A DNA stretch of 64,000 bases from Methylohalomonas sp034521715 (GTDB lineage Bacteria > Pseudomonadota > Gammaproteobacteria > Methylohalomonadales > Methylohalomonadaceae), in NCBI GenBank assembly GCA_034521715.1, contig JAXHLY010000003.1:124001-188000 (forward strand). The letters run 5' to 3'. Under the pieces are notes generated by a model that worked only from the letters and a program-made list of their open reading frames with translations, was not told the origin of the DNA and did not search any database. The first letter of the stretch is position 1, and every line of letters starts with the position of its first letter. The position numbers and the translations under genes were made by a program. This document shows, piece after piece, positions 36,606 through 46,106 of the stretch.

Positions 36606-38705
36606 TCAGCGGCCCGCCGGCCCGGATTCCGGTTGGCCGAGCGCAGTTTCCAGTGCTTGCGGCGTTTCGACAGGCGCGCTGCAGCTGGTTCCGGTGCAGA
36701 CGTAGGCGGCAGGGCCGCCATTTTTCGCCGTCATGCCCGCCAGCGCCCCCGGCAGACCCGTTTCATCCGTGGGAATGGCGATGGCCAGCCGCCTTGGCCG
36801 GTAGCCGGCCCGGGTAATGGCCAGCCAGTCGGCAATCGGCGCCTGATTGCCGCGGATAATGACCAGCTGCGGCGGATAGAGGTGCTCCTCAAGGGCCAGC
36901 AGCAGGGCGCCGTGGGCGAACGGCAGGCGCTCGACCCCGGGCCAGGCCGCCTGCAGCGTGCCAGTGGCGGCGTCCAGGTAGCGCGGTTCACCGAGCAGGT
37001 GCCCCAACCGCTGCAGGGCGAAGGCGGCGATGCCGTTGCCGTTCGGCAGCGAGTCGTCCATCAGCGGCTTGCTGCGCTGGATGAGTTGCTCGTGATCATC
37101 GGCCGTAAAGAAAAAGCCACCCTGCGGATCCCGGTAGTGGGTCAGCAGCACTTCCGCAAGTTCAATCGTGAAATCCAGGTCTGCGCGGCGCCAGCGTGCC
37201 TCCAGCAACGCCCCGATGGCATGGATCAGGAAGGCATAGTCATCGAGATAGGCGTTGAGGTGTGCGCGGCCGTCTTTATAAGTCGCGAGCAGTCGGTCGT
37301 CCTGCCATAAGTGCCGCTTGATACAGTCCAGGGCACGGCCGGCGGCATCCACCCAGTCATCGCGTTTCAGTATCCGGCCGGCGACGGCCAGGCCCTTGAT
37401 CATCAGCGCGTTCCAGCTGGTCAGCAGTTTGTCGTCGCGACCGGGACGGACGCGCCGTTCGCGTACCTCGAATAATCGCTGTCGCGCCGTGTCGAGCAAT
37501 TGGCGAACATCGTCTTCGGACCGGCCGAGCTCCGCCGCAATTTCACCGAGTGGTTTATGGATCCGCAGATGCCAGTGGCCCTCGAAGTTTGGCGGCTGGT
37601 CGAGACCGTAATGCTCTGTCACGAGCCGTTCGAGCAGCTCTGCCTGCGGGTGATCGGCCAGGGCCGCGCGTACGGCCGCCGGTGTCCAGATGTAATACTT
37701 GCCTTCCTCGCCCTCGGAGTCGGCGTCCAGGCTGGAATAGAATCCGCCCTCGGGGCTCTGCATCTCGCGCATGACCCAGGCGGCCGTTTCCTCGCAGACC
37801 CGCCGGAACTGATCCTCACCTGTGATCTGCCAGGCCTCGGCATACAGCGCCAGTAACGGGCCGTTGTCGTAAAGCATTTTCTCGAAATGCGGGATCATCC
37901 ATTCCTGATCGACCGAATAACGGCAGAAACCGCCACCGATATGATCGTAAATACCGCCTTCGGCCATGTTGCGCAGCGTATTGCAGCGCCATGTCGAGGC
38001 CGGCCGGTGATTTTCCAGTGTCCAGTGACGCAGCAGGCCCTCGATATGCGTCGGATGCGGAAACTTTGGTGCCGCGCCGAAACCGCCACAGCGGCTGTCG
38101 TAGTTTTCCTCAAGCTGTTGCAGCGCCAGTGTCAGCGGTTGCGCGTTGAAGTTGCCGGCGTCGACGGGCGTGGTCTGCTGCATGGAAGCAAACGCCTGCT
38201 GCAGCGATGCATTCTGCCGGCGGATTGCTTCCTGTTCGGTCTGATAGAACTCGGCGATGCGGTGCAGGACTTCCTTGAAGCCCGGCAGGCCGTAACGTGA
38301 TTCGCGCGGGAAATAGGTGCCGCCGAAGAACGGCAGGTGATCGTCATGGGTCAGGAACATGGTCAGCGGCCAGCCGCCGTTGCGCTGGGTCAGCATCTGC
38401 TGGGCGATCTGGTAAATGCGGTCCAGGTCCGGGCGTTCCTCGCGGTCGACCTTAATGTTGATGAAATGCTCGTTCATGATCGCTGCGGTCTCTTCGTCCT
38501 CGAACGACTCATGCGCCATGACATGGCACCAGTGACAGGCGGAATAACCGATCGACAGCAGTATCGGTTTGCCTTCCTCGCGTGCACGCGCCAGCGCGGT
38601 TTCATTCCATGGATACCAGTCGACCGGGTTGGCCGCGTGCTGTAACAGGTAGGGGCTGGTCTCGCCGGCCAGCGCGTTGCGGTGTTGTGATTGATCGGCG
38701 GTCAT
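36606..38705 (-). CDS. thioredoxin domain-containing protein, DUF255/YyaL family
   Basis: Intact 699-residue protein. The N-terminal thioredoxin-fold domain has NPVDWYPWNETALARA, then SIGYSACHWCHVMAHESFED with CHWC as the CxxC motif, and VDREERPDLDRIY. The rest is an alpha/alpha toroid resembling glycosidase or N-acylglucosamine epimerase folds (HFEKMLYDNGPLLALYAEAW, SLDADSEGEEGKYY). This family includes human SPATA20 and B. subtilis YyaL; its reaction is not established. No signal peptide. It lies alone upstream of lgt, which is divergent. Confidence 0.93.
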   Translation of the reverse strand: MTADQSQHRNALAGETSPYLLQHAANPVDWYPWNETALARAREEGKPILLSIGYSACHWCHVMAHESFEDEETAAIMNEHFINIKVDREERPDLDRIYQIAQQMLTQRNGGWPLTMFLTHDDHLPFFGGTYFPRESRYGLPGFKEVLHRIAEFYQTEQEAIRRQNASLQQAFASMQQTTPVDAGNFNAQPLTLALQQLEENYDSRCGGFGAAPKFPHPTHIEGLLRHWTLENHRPASTWRCNTLRNMAEGGIYDHIGGGFCRYSVDQEWMIPHFEKMLYDNGPLLALYAEAWQITGEDQFRRVCEETAAWVMREMQSPEGGFYSSLDADSEGEEGKYYIWTPAAVRAALADHPQAELLERLVTEHYGLDQPPNFEGHWHLRIHKPLGEIAAELGRSEDDVRQLLDTARQRLFEVRERRVRPGRDDKLLTSWNALMIKGLAVAGRILKRDDWVDAAGRALDCIKRHLWQDDRLLATYKDGRAHLNAYLDDYAFLIHAIGALLEARWRRADLDFTIELAEVLLTHYRDPQGGFFFTADDHEQLIQRSKPLMDDSLPNGNGIAAFALQRLGHLLGEPRYLDAATGTLQAAWPGVERLPFAHGALLLALEEHLYPPQLVIIRGNQAPIADWLAITRAGYRPRRLAIAIPTDETGLPGALAGMTAKNGGPAAYVCTGTSCSAPVETPQALETALGQPESGPAGR

Positions 38706-38831
38706 GGGGAAACAGCGGCTTGGAGTGGATCCGGGACTATAACCAATAGCCGCCGCTCATGCACAGTGCCGTCAGGATTATGCGGCAATCAAGCCCGGTC
38801 ATGCCGGGTCCATGATAAACTTGCCTGCGCC

Positions 38832-39630
38832 ATGCTCGAATATCCCGCCATTGATCCCGTCGCCATCAATCTCGGCCCCCTGCAAATCCGCTGGTACGGC
38901 CTCAGTTATGTTGCCGGTACCCTTATCGGCTGGTGGCTGCTGCGGCTGCGGGCCGCGCGTCACGGCTGGACTTATGAACAGGTTGCCGATCTCGGTGTTT
39001 TACTCGGTGCTGGGCGCGATAGTCGGCGGCCGGCTGGGATCGATACTGTTTTATAACCTGCCGTATTACCTCGATCAGCCCCTGGCAGCACTCAAGATCT
39101 GGCAAGGTGGCATGTCGTTTCACGGTGGTCTGCTGGGTGTGCTTGTTGCCGTATGGCTGTTTGCCCGCCTGCAACAGCGGCGTTTTTTTGCTGTCACCGA
39201 TTTTCTGGCACCGGTGGTGCCGGTCGGCCTGTTCTGCGGCCGTATCGGCAATTTCATCAACGGCGAACTCTGGGGCAGGCCGACGGATCTGCCGTGGGCG
39301 ATGGTATTTCCGGATCCGGCCGCCGGCGCCATACCCCGGCACCCGTCGCAGCTGTACGAGGCCGCGCTCGAAGGTGTATTGCTGTTTATCATCCTGTGGT
39401 GGTTTTCGGCCCGGCCACGACCGACCATGGCGGTCTCCGGGCTGTTTCTGGCCGGTTACGGCGTGTTCCGCTTCCTGGTGGAGTTTGTCCGTGTCCCGGA
39501 TCCACAGCTCGGCTACCTGGCCTTCGGCTGGGTGACGATGGGGCAGATGTTGTCGTTGCCGATGTTTGCAGTTGGTGCCTTGTTGCTTTATCTGGGCTGG
39601 TCTCTAGATTCTAACGCAACAGTTCGTTGA
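38832..39630 (+). CDS. lgt: prolipoprotein diacylglyceryl transferase, 3' end altered by IS30 and one frameshift
   Basis: Transfers diacylglyceryl from phosphatidylglycerol to the lipobox Cys of prolipoproteins; essential in most Gram-negatives. Seven TM helices are seen. Key segments are IQIRWYGLSYVAGTLIGWWL-type LGPLQIRWYGLSYV, GGMSFHGGLLGVL, the signature GRIGNFINGELWGRPTDLPW and HPSQLYEA. One shift near 38995 splits the frame. The natural C-terminal helix ends LLLYLGW at 39600; IS30 then begins, so the last nine residues are encoded by the insertion. On the far side of the IS, a TAT-ATA-AAA stretch with an in-frame TAG could be the displaced original end. Function is probably kept. Confidence 0.93.
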
Positions 39631-40654
39631 AAGCTTCGAATGGCGTTTGTGCATCAAGGACTTTACGCGGTCTACCATTGAGCCGGTCCTGGACCTTGCG
39701 GATTTGATACGCACTGACTTCATTGAAATCGGTACCTTTCGGAAAGTACTGACGTATGAGGCCATTGGTGTTTTCATTGGTACCACGCTCCCAGGGACTC
39801 TGTGGATGAGCAAAATAGACTTTCATTTTCGTCTTACGGGTGAACAGGCGATGTTCCGTCATCTCCTTGCCACGGTCATAGGTCAGCGACAGCTTCATCT
39901 GCTTCGGCACATGACGCAATTTGCGGGCAAACGCCTGGCGAACGCTGGTGGCATCCTGCGCCGGCAGCCGTACCAGCAACACGGTACGCGTGGTGCGTTC
40001 GACCAGCGTGCCCAGCGCGGACTGATGACCACGGCCCAGGATCATGTCGCCTTCCCAATGACCCGGGATCGTCCGGTCGGCGACCTCGGGCGGGCGTTCG
40101 GCGATGCTGATCATCTCGGGGATTTGCCCGCGCCGGTCAGCCCCGCGACTACGCGGCCGGCGGTGTTTGCGGTGCTGGCGCAAATGGCTCAACAGTTCGC
40201 GGCGCAGCTCGCCACGCGGCAGTACGTACAGATAACTGTAGATGGTCTCGGCGCTCACCTGCAGGCTCGGTTCATGCGGATACTGTCGGCGTTGTCGATC
40301 ATGAATCTGTTGCGGCGACCACTGCCGGCGCAACAGGCGAAAGACAGTGTGCCGCAGGCGCGGCTCCACGGCCAGTCGCCGGGGCTTGCGATAGCAGCGC
40401 TTACGCGCTTTCTTTTGGGCGGTGACTGCCCGGTAATCGGAGCCCGAGCGGTTACGGGCCAGCTCCCGGCTGATGGTCGAAGGACTGCGCCCCAGGTCGC
40501 GGGCCATCGCTCGAATACCCAGACCCTGGGCATGGCGAATGCTGAGTTCCTCGCGTTCAGCCAGGTTCATGCGCTGATAACACTTTGACATGCAACACGT
40601 CTCCTCAATAATGGCAGCATTATTATCACCGTGTTGCGCTAGGAATTAGAGACC
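39599..40654 (-). mobile_element. IS30-family insertion sequence
   Basis: A 1056-bp element. Terminal inverted repeats begin GGTCTCTA at both ends: GGTCTCTAGATTCTAACGCA on the left (39599) and, reading inward from 40654, GGTCTCTAATTCCTAGCGCA. It holds a single transposase gene. It is inserted at the last codons of lgt; flanks 'gct' (left) and 'gcc' (right) could be an imperfect 3-bp target duplication. The element looks complete. Confidence 0.9.
39611..40591 (-). CDS. IS30 family transposase
   Basis: Intact 326-residue DDE transposase. The N-terminal HTH has LGIRAMARDLGRSPSTISRE, and RRQWSPQQI is typical of IS30. The catalytic triad sits at GHWEGDMI (Asp), LTYDRGKEM (Asp) and SPWERGTNENTNGLIRQYFP (Glu), with the ending TPFEAFNELLR. 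The ATG is 63 bp inside the right end of the element. No frame damage, so it may be active. Confidence 0.96.
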   Translation of the reverse strand: MSKCYQRMNLAEREELSIRHAQGLGIRAMARDLGRSPSTISRELARNRSGSDYRAVTAQKKARKRCYRKPRRLAVEPRLRHTVFRLLRRQWSPQQIHDRQRRQYPHEPSLQVSAETIYSYLYVLPRGELRRELLSHLRQHRKHRRPRSRGADRRGQIPEMISIAERPPEVADRTIPGHWEGDMILGRGHQSALGTLVERTTRTVLLVRLPAQDATSVRQAFARKLRHVPKQMKLSLTYDRGKEMTEHRLFTRKTKMKVYFAHPQSPWERGTNENTNGLIRQYFPKGTDFNEVSAYQIRKVQDRLNGRPRKVLDAQTPFEAFNELLR

Positions 40655-40671
40655 GCCTGGTATATAAAAAC

Positions 40672-40825
<154 letters not shown>

Positions 40826-40900
40826 TCGATTGAGGAACTGAAAAGTTCCCCGATTACACTTTTTTATCATCTATTGACTATCTTCTATCCTCTATGATCC

Positions 40901-40929
40901 TGTAGGAGCGGATTTCAATCCGCGATTTA
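40901..40929. repeat. REP-like palindrome upstream of thyA
   Basis: GTAGGAGCGGATT-tc-AATCCGCG, a member of the GTAGGAGCGG type also at 7994. It ends about 60 bp before thyA. The rest of the 336-bp gap is the heptamer array, a hairpin and AT-rich DNA. Confidence 0.7.
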
Positions 40930-40990
40930 CTCTGTCAGTGATAGTGATCGTCTTCTATAGAGTACCATTTACCGGGCTTCGCTCTACGAT

Positions 40991-41786
40991 ATGAAACAAT
41001 ATTTGTCACTGTTGCAGAAAATACTCGACGAGGGTATCCGCAAGGATGACCGTACCGGCACCGGAACTTACAGCCTGTTCGGGTATCAGATGCGTTTCGA
41101 TCTTGATGATGGTTTCCCGTTATTGACAACCAAGAAGCTGCACCTGAAGTCCATTATTCATGAGCTGCTGTGGTTTCTGCGGGGCGACACTAATATCCGT
41201 TACCTGAAGGAGCATGGTGTACGCATTTGGGACGAATGGGCAGATACCAATGGTGACCTCGGCCCCGTCTATGGTGCCCAGTGGCGCAGCTGGCCGGCAG
41301 CAGACGGCCATACCATCGATCAGATCAGTGAAGTTATCGCAGGGATTGAAAACAATCCTGATTCCCGACGGCTGATCGTCAGTGCCTGGAACGTCGGCGA
41401 ACTCGACAAGATGGCACTGCTGCCATGTCATGCCCTGTTCCAGTTTTATGTTGCCAATGGCAGGCTGTCCTGCCAGCTGTACCAACGCAGCGCCGATGTG
41501 TTTCTCGGCGTGCCGTTCAATATCGCCTCGTATGCGTTGCTGACGATGATGGTGGCACAAGTGACCGGTTTGAAACCGGGCGATTTCGTACATACATTCG
41601 GTGATGTGCATTTGTATCTGAATCACGTCGAGCAGGCGCGCGAGCAGTTGCAGCGCGAACCGTATCCATTACCGCAGATGCATATCAATCCGGATGTTAA
41701 TGATATCTTTGCCTTCAAATACGAGGATTTCGAATTACGACAATTACCAGGCGCATCCGCACATCAAGGCGCCGGTAGCGGTATAA
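40991..41786 (+). CDS. thyA: thymidylate synthase (frameshift near the C-terminus)
   Basis: Converts dUMP and methylene-THF to dTMP and DHF. Seen: DDRTGTGTYSLFGYQMRFDL, FPLLTTKKL, HELLWFLRGDTNI, GPVYGAQWR, active-site Cys in LLPCHALFQFYV, LYQRSADVFLGVPFNI and VHLYLNHVEQ. One extra base near 41732 corrupts the last residues; the alternative frame gives DNYQAHPHIKAPVAV with stop TAA at 41784-41786, the standard ThyA end. About 264 residues. folA follows 141 bp downstream, and lgt precedes it across an IS and repeats. Confidence 0.97.
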
Positions 41787-41890
41787 ATTGTTGAATAGTT
41801 GATTGGTTTATTGGTTGATTAGTGATTGGCATGGTTAGTTATAAACAGAAACATGAAACCACATCTCTAATTTTAATCCATGGACTGATT

Positions 41891-41919
41891 AACCAGTTAA
41901 CCAGTTAACCAGTTAACCA
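41891..41919. repeat. AACCAGTT octamer tandem repeat
   Basis: Three full AACCAGTT units plus AACCA, between thyA and folA, following TTGATTGGTTTATTGG-like AT-rich sequence (41795-41840). The folA start is 9 bp beyond, so the array occupies the position of the folA leader. Confidence 0.8.
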
Positions 41920-41927
41920 ATGAGCCA

Positions 41928-42428
41928 ATGACTCAAAAACCCTTCTTCTCCATCGTCGTCGCCATGGATCGCCGTGGTGCCATCGGCAACAATGGCGATC
42001 TACCCTGGCACCAGCGCACCGATCTGCAGCGCTTCAGGGCCATTACCATGGGCAAACCGATCCTGATGGGCCGCAAGACGCATGACTCGATCGGCCGCGT
42101 GTTGCCCGGGCGACACAATATCGTATTGACGCGGGACTGCGACTACCGGCCGGTGACAGGCTGCACGCTCGTGCACGATCTGGAGTCGGCGCTGGCCGTT
42201 GCCGACAGCCCCGAGCTCATGATCGTCGGCGGTGCGGATGTGTTCGCCATGGCGCTGCCGCGAAGTGAAAAGATGTATCTGACCGAGATTCATGCCGAGG
42301 TCGAGGCCAACACCTTCTTCCCGGAGTTCGATCGCAGTGCCTGGAAAGAGATCAGCCGTGACAGTTATCCGGCTGATGAGCAGAATGATTATCCATACAG
42401 TTTTGTCAAGCTGATACGCATAAATTGA
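41928..42428 (+). CDS. folA: dihydrofolate reductase
   Basis: Reduces dihydrofolate to tetrahydrofolate with NADPH, regenerating the cofactor oxidised by ThyA just upstream. Intact 166 residues: SIVVAMDRRGAIGNNGDLPW, FRAITMGKPILMGRKTHDSIG, LPGRHNIVLTRD, ELMIVGGADVFAMAL and MYLTEIHAEVEANTFFPEFD. The expected catalytic acid position is Asp in GDLPWH. The octamer array immediately precedes the ATG, and no clear ribosome-binding site is visible. Confidence 0.97.
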   Translation: MTQKPFFSIVVAMDRRGAIGNNGDLPWHQRTDLQRFRAITMGKPILMGRKTHDSIGRVLPGRHNIVLTRDCDYRPVTGCTLVHDLESALAVADSPELMIVGGADVFAMALPRSEKMYLTEIHAEVEANTFFPEFDRSAWKEISRDSYPADEQNDYPYSFVKLIRIN

Positions 42429-42501
42429 ATAAATAGCAGACATGGAATAAAATGATGTGACGTTGTAGGGAATAAACTGAATGGACTAAAGGGAGTTTCC
42501 C

Positions 42502-42910
42502 ATGGATGGCGGCATACGTACCCCCCTATTCTTCTTGTTGTTACTGGCGGTCAATATGCTGGCTGCAGAATCAAATATCCCCGTCAAGACCCTCGAGGAA
42601 AATAGTATTTGATAATACTGTACATAAGTATGGTGATTGGGAGCGGATTCGTCTTGAAGGTAAAAACGGCTGTATATGGAAAGGTCAGACCGAATATTTA
42701 CCAGTTCTGGAGCGTGCCCGCATCGTTGTGATGACTCGCCAATGCGGGACCGGGAAGGAAGAGATTTTCCGGGCCTACACCTTGGATGTGGATGGCATAG
42801 AGGGTGTTTATATTGGTTGTGATCAATATCACGAGGAAGGGCATTGCCTAAAAGCTATATTGCCCGCCGGGTCAGAAGGTCTTGTCTATACTAATGGTGG
42901 GGTCTGGTAA
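42502..42910 (+). CDS. exported protein of unknown function (frameshift near 42597)
   Basis: ATG 42502, with GGGAG 7 bases upstream, gives a signal peptide (IRTPLFFLLLLAVNMLAA). The frame is lost after KTLEE. The next frame continues IVFDNTVHKYGDWERIRLEG, with four or more Cys residues (NGCIWKG, RQCGTGKE, IGCDQY, GHCLKA) suggesting disulfides in the periplasm. It ends at 42910. No family recognised. It follows folA on the same strand. Confidence 0.6.
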
Positions 42911-42942
42911 TCCAATAACTCGGTATTGACTGACTATTCAGC

Positions 42943-43273
42943 TCAAGCCAGGGATTTGGTTTTTATCATAAAATTTATTTCTCTCTCCTGGGTTTCCCGG
43001 TAAAGCTCACGCAGCTCATCCTTGGCCTTCTCCAGACGCTTGCGCTGTGCGTCCGGTAGCTTGCTGCCCGCCCGGTTGATATAAAAGGTCAGCATCGACA
43101 TCGCCGAGCGGTAGGGATCCGATTTCTTCGTGCGTGCTGCGCTCGGCGGACCGTTTCAGCGACAGGGCGATCTCGTGCGGGTCCTTGAGCGTGAATACAC
43201 CTTCATCCAGTTCCAGGGCATGACTGGTCTCCGTGACTTTCTGCGACCATTTTTGCCGTTTCGTTGCCGCCAT
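42943..43273 (-). CDS. DUF3175 domain-containing protein (frameshift near 43130)
   Basis: Start AATKRQKWSQKVTETSHALEL, then GVFTLKDPHEIALSLKRSAERS. One extra base near 43130 spoils the frame. The correct continuation is TKKSDPYRSAMSMLTFYINR, then AGSKLPDAQRKRLEKAKDEL and a stop at 42943. The family is about 100 residues, basic, cytoplasmic and of unknown function. A degenerate copy of the GGGGACAGTATACT repeat starts just upstream of the ATG. Confidence 0.8.
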
Positions 43274-43298
43274 GCTCGGAATTTGGGGGCAGTATAGG

Positions 43299-43469
43299 AT
43301 TCGGGGACAGTATACTGATTCCTGCTTATCGGAGTCTGGCCGGCGCTATTGATTATTGCCGCATGTCCGTAATAAGCGGAAATCGCCTGCTGTATTGCCT
43401 CAGCGGTTAAGCCATATAGCAGGGCCATTCGGCGGTTGTGTCGCAGAAATTAGTATACTGTCCCCGAAT
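43299..43469. repeat. REP/MITE-like element with 18-bp perfect terminal inverted repeats
   Basis: ATTCGGGGACAGTATACT (43299-43316) and its exact complement (43452-43469) bound 171 bp. A third, degenerate direct copy (AATTTGGGGGCAGTATAGGA) begins at about 43280. GGGGACAGTATACT repeats accompany REP-associated tyrosine transposases in many gammaproteobacteria; no transposase is present here. The right arm encodes the C-terminus of modC. Confidence 0.85.
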
Positions 43470-44574
43470 TTCTTTCGTAATCGACCGGGTTCATGATGTG
43501 AATGCCATCGGCCAGCAATGATACCCGGATTTCCTCGCCAATATCGATGGCGTTGCGTCGTGCCGCGTGGGTATTGAGCTGCAGCCGCAGCGGTTCATTG
43601 GTACCATGGCAGCGCATGGTCACATCGGTGCGGGCGCCCAGGGTCACGCATTCCTCGACAATGCCGCCGATCGGATTTTCCCGTTCCCCCAGTGACGGTC
43701 GGCCACGCCGGTGCAGGATGATATCCGAATCGGGAATGAACCAGTCGACCAGCGTACCCCGCGGCAATGGTGGCGAGGTGGCGATTTCCAGCCGATGGTG
43801 ACCCCACTGCAGCCAGGTTCTGCCGTCATGCTCGACGATTTCTCCAGTAAAGACATTGTAATGGCCGGTCAGGCGCGCGACCTGCGGGCTCAGCGGTCGC
43901 CGGAACAGCACATCCGGTACTGCGGTCTGCAGCGCATTGCCGCCATGCAGGACGCAGATGCGATCGGCAAGTGCGGTCGCCTCGTTGAGATCGTGCGTGA
44001 CCAGGATGATCGGTACTTCGATCTGGCGGCGCAAACGGGCGAGTTCATGCTGCAGTCTCTGGCGCGTCATCTGGTCGACAGCGGAAAAGGGTTCATCGAG
44101 TAGCAGTATGCGCGGCTGCCGGGCCAGGGCACGGGCGACGGCGACACGCTGCTGCTGACCACCGGACAGTTCGCGTGGATAACGATTCTCCAGGCCCTTG
44201 AGATGGACGATCTCCAGCAGGCGCAGGGCCTCGGCATGACGCGAGGCGGGCGTACCCGTATCCATGGCCACCGTCAGGTGCTCGAGCACGTTCAGATGCG
44301 GGAACAGTGCGTAGTCCTGAAAGACAACACCCACGCGCCGCTGTTGCGGCGTTTCGCGGATCCCGTGGTGCGTATCGAGCCAGATGTCATCATTGCATCG
44401 AATGAAACCGTAGCGCGGCTGATAGAGCCCGGCGATCGCGCGCAGCGTCGTGGTTTTGCCGCTGCCGGATGGTCCGACCAGTGCCAGCAGCTCGCCGGGG
44501 CGTACGTTGAGCTGCAGCCGTAACGGAATTGGCGCGGTTTGCCTGATATGAATGAACAGCCAGTCACCGGACAC
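43450..44574 (-). CDS. modC: molybdate ABC transporter ATP-binding protein
   Basis: ATPase of the molybdate importer. Walker A GPSGSGKTT, Q-loop VFQDYALFPHLNV, signature ELSGGQQQRVAVARALARQ, Walker B ILLLDEPFSAVD, and H-loop VTHD. The C-terminal portion (after about 230) is a MOP/TOBE-like regulatory domain. GTG 44574 is chosen because AGGAGG stands 7 bases upstream, overlapping the modB end by 11 bases. The last codons (NSGTVY, stop) lie in the right arm of the adjacent REP-like element, which therefore supplies the modC stop codon. Confidence 0.9.
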   Translation of the reverse strand: MSGDWLFIHIRQTAPIPLRLQLNVRPGELLALVGPSGSGKTTTLRAIAGLYQPRYGFIRCNDDIWLDTHHGIRETPQQRRVGVVFQDYALFPHLNVLEHLTVAMDTGTPASRHAEALRLLEIVHLKGLENRYPRELSGGQQQRVAVARALARQPRILLLDEPFSAVDQMTRQRLQHELARLRRQIEVPIILVTHDLNEATALADRICVLHGGNALQTAVPDVLFRRPLSPQVARLTGHYNVFTGEIVEHDGRTWLQWGHHRLEIATSPPLPRGTLVDWFIPDSDIILHRRGRPSLGERENPIGGIVEECVTLGARTDVTMRCHGTNEPLRLQLNTHAARRNAIDIGEEIRVSLLADGIHIMNPVDYERNSGTVY

Positions 44575-45235
44575 GGATCGGCCTCCTGCCGGTAAGACTG
44601 TAGACAATGCCGATAGCGATAAAGGAAGCGACCAGCAGTATCAGTGACATGGTACCGGCGGCACTTTCGTCAAATGCCTGCATGCGATCTGTAAATGGCA
44701 ATGGCAATCGTGCGCGTCTCGCCCTCAATGGCGCCACCGACCATGGAGAATGACGCCGAACTCGCCCAGCGTATGAACGAAAGTCAGTATCATGGCGGAT
44801 ACCAAGCCCGGCCAGACCAGCGGCAGTTCGATGTGCCAGAAGGTTTTCCAGCACAGAAAGACCTGAACACCAGGCGGCCTCGCGCATATAGGGCGGTATG
44901 CCTTCAAAGGCGCGCTGGATCGGCTGCACGGCGAACGGCAGATTGAATATTACCGAGGCCAGTACGATGCCGGCAAAACTGAAATTCAGACCGCTGCCCG
45001 TGATTTCCTGCCACAACCATCCCGGCAGTCGGGCATCGCTGAACATGACCAGCAGGTAGAAGCCCAGTACGGTGGGTGGCAGCACGAGTGGCAGGGCAAC
45101 GGCGGCTTCCAGGAAACCGCGGCCGCGCAGATTGGTGTATGCAAGCCAGCGCCCGGCCAGCAGGCCGACGGGCAATAACAGTCCGCTTGCCCATGCCGCG
45201 AGGCTGAGAGATATGTTCAGCGCGGTCCAGTCCAT
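44564..45235 (-). CDS. modB: molybdate ABC transporter permease (frameshifted)
   Basis: Inner-membrane permease. Start MDWTALNISLSLAAWASGLL, then LEAAVALPLVLPPTVLGFYL. The EAA-like cytoplasmic loop region and following TM are in other frames (TFWHIELPLVWPGLVSAMIL, TFVHTLGEFGVIL). The end DRMQAFDESAAGTMSLILLV returns to the first frame and stops at 44564. Shifts near 44865, 44755 and 44695. It lies between modA and modC in the standard order. Confidence 0.9.
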   Translation of the reverse strand: MDWTALNISLSLAAWASGLLLPVGLLAGRWLAYTNLRGRGFLEAAVALPLVLPPTVLGFYLLVMFSDARLPGWLWQEITGSGLNFSFAGIVLASVIFNLPFAVQPIQRAFEGIPPYMREAAWCSGLSVLENLLAHRTAAGLAGLGIRHDTDFRSYAGRVRRHSPWSVAPLRARRARLPLPFTDRMQAFDESAAGTMSLILLVASFIAIGIVYSLTGRRPIRVR

Positions 45236-45246
45236 ACCGGTAAATA

Positions 45247-46033
45247 TTATTGCGTGTCTTCGGGCAGCAGAAAGCCGTATCGATTCAGTATGTTTCTGGC
45301 CGTATCTTCCTGCAGATATTCATAAAAGGCCCGCGCGGTTTCGCCGGCACCTTTTTAAAAGTACCATGCGCTGCCGCAGCGGTTCATGATATTGCGCCGG
45401 TATCAGGGCGTGAACCGCACGTTCTTTTAATGGTGGCGCCAGGGCAAGGGAGTAGGCAACGATACCGCCGGCTGTTTCCCCGGACAGGGCGAACTGGGCG
45501 GCCTGGGCAACATTTTCGCCAACGATCAGGCGCGGTTTTGCGGCAGTCCATAGATCCAGCGACTGCAGTGTCTGCCTGGCAGCGACCCCGTAAGGGGCAT
45601 GAGCGGGATTGGCAATCGCTAGACGCCCCCGGCCGTTACCGGCCAGGTATTCGCGCAGGCCGGTCAATGACTCATCCACAATGGCTGCATTATGTTCAGG
45701 TGCAATGATGGCGAGTCTGCCCACGGCATATAACACACCCCGGTCTGCCGTGTGGCCTTCACGATGCAGGGCAAAGACATAGTCTTCATCCGCCGACAGA
45801 TAGAGCTCAAACGGTGCGCCCTGGGCTATCTGGCGGCGGAAATTGCCGCTGGAACCGAAGTTCAGCCTGACATGCTGGCCGGTCGCGGCCGTGAACCTGT
45901 CGGCGATGTCCCGCAGCGCGAACTGCAGGTCCGATGCCGCGGCGACAATCGGCGCCTTTGCTGCCGATAGCGGCGTCATCGTGACCGACAGCAGCATCAG
46001 GCACACCGCAATTCTTGGGATAATAGATGTCAT
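45247..46033 (-). CDS. modA: molybdate-binding periplasmic protein (frameshift near 45355)
   Basis: Signal peptide from ATG 46033 (MTSIIPRIAVCLMLLSVTMT), then the binding domain: IVAAASDLQFALRDIADRFT, LNFGSSGNFRRQIAQGAPFE, YGVAARQTLQSLDLW and AQFALSGETAGGIVAYSLAL, all ModA-like. One indel in the A/T run near 45355 breaks the end; the other frame gives ARAFYEYLQEDTARNILNRY and GFLLPEDTQ with a stop at 45247. A longer start at 46081 is less likely. First gene of modABC, divergent to atl. Confidence 0.9.
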
Positions 46034-46106
46034 GATGGATATTTCTGTTTGAGCGGGCTGGCATACATTTATAGACTGCAATACCGGTTGATCCGCGGGT
46101 TGTCTG

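Noticed and set aside
39647..40588. 313-residue plus-strand open frame opposite the IS30 transposase
   Set aside because: Antisense shadow; the minus strand has complete DDE and HTH motifs.
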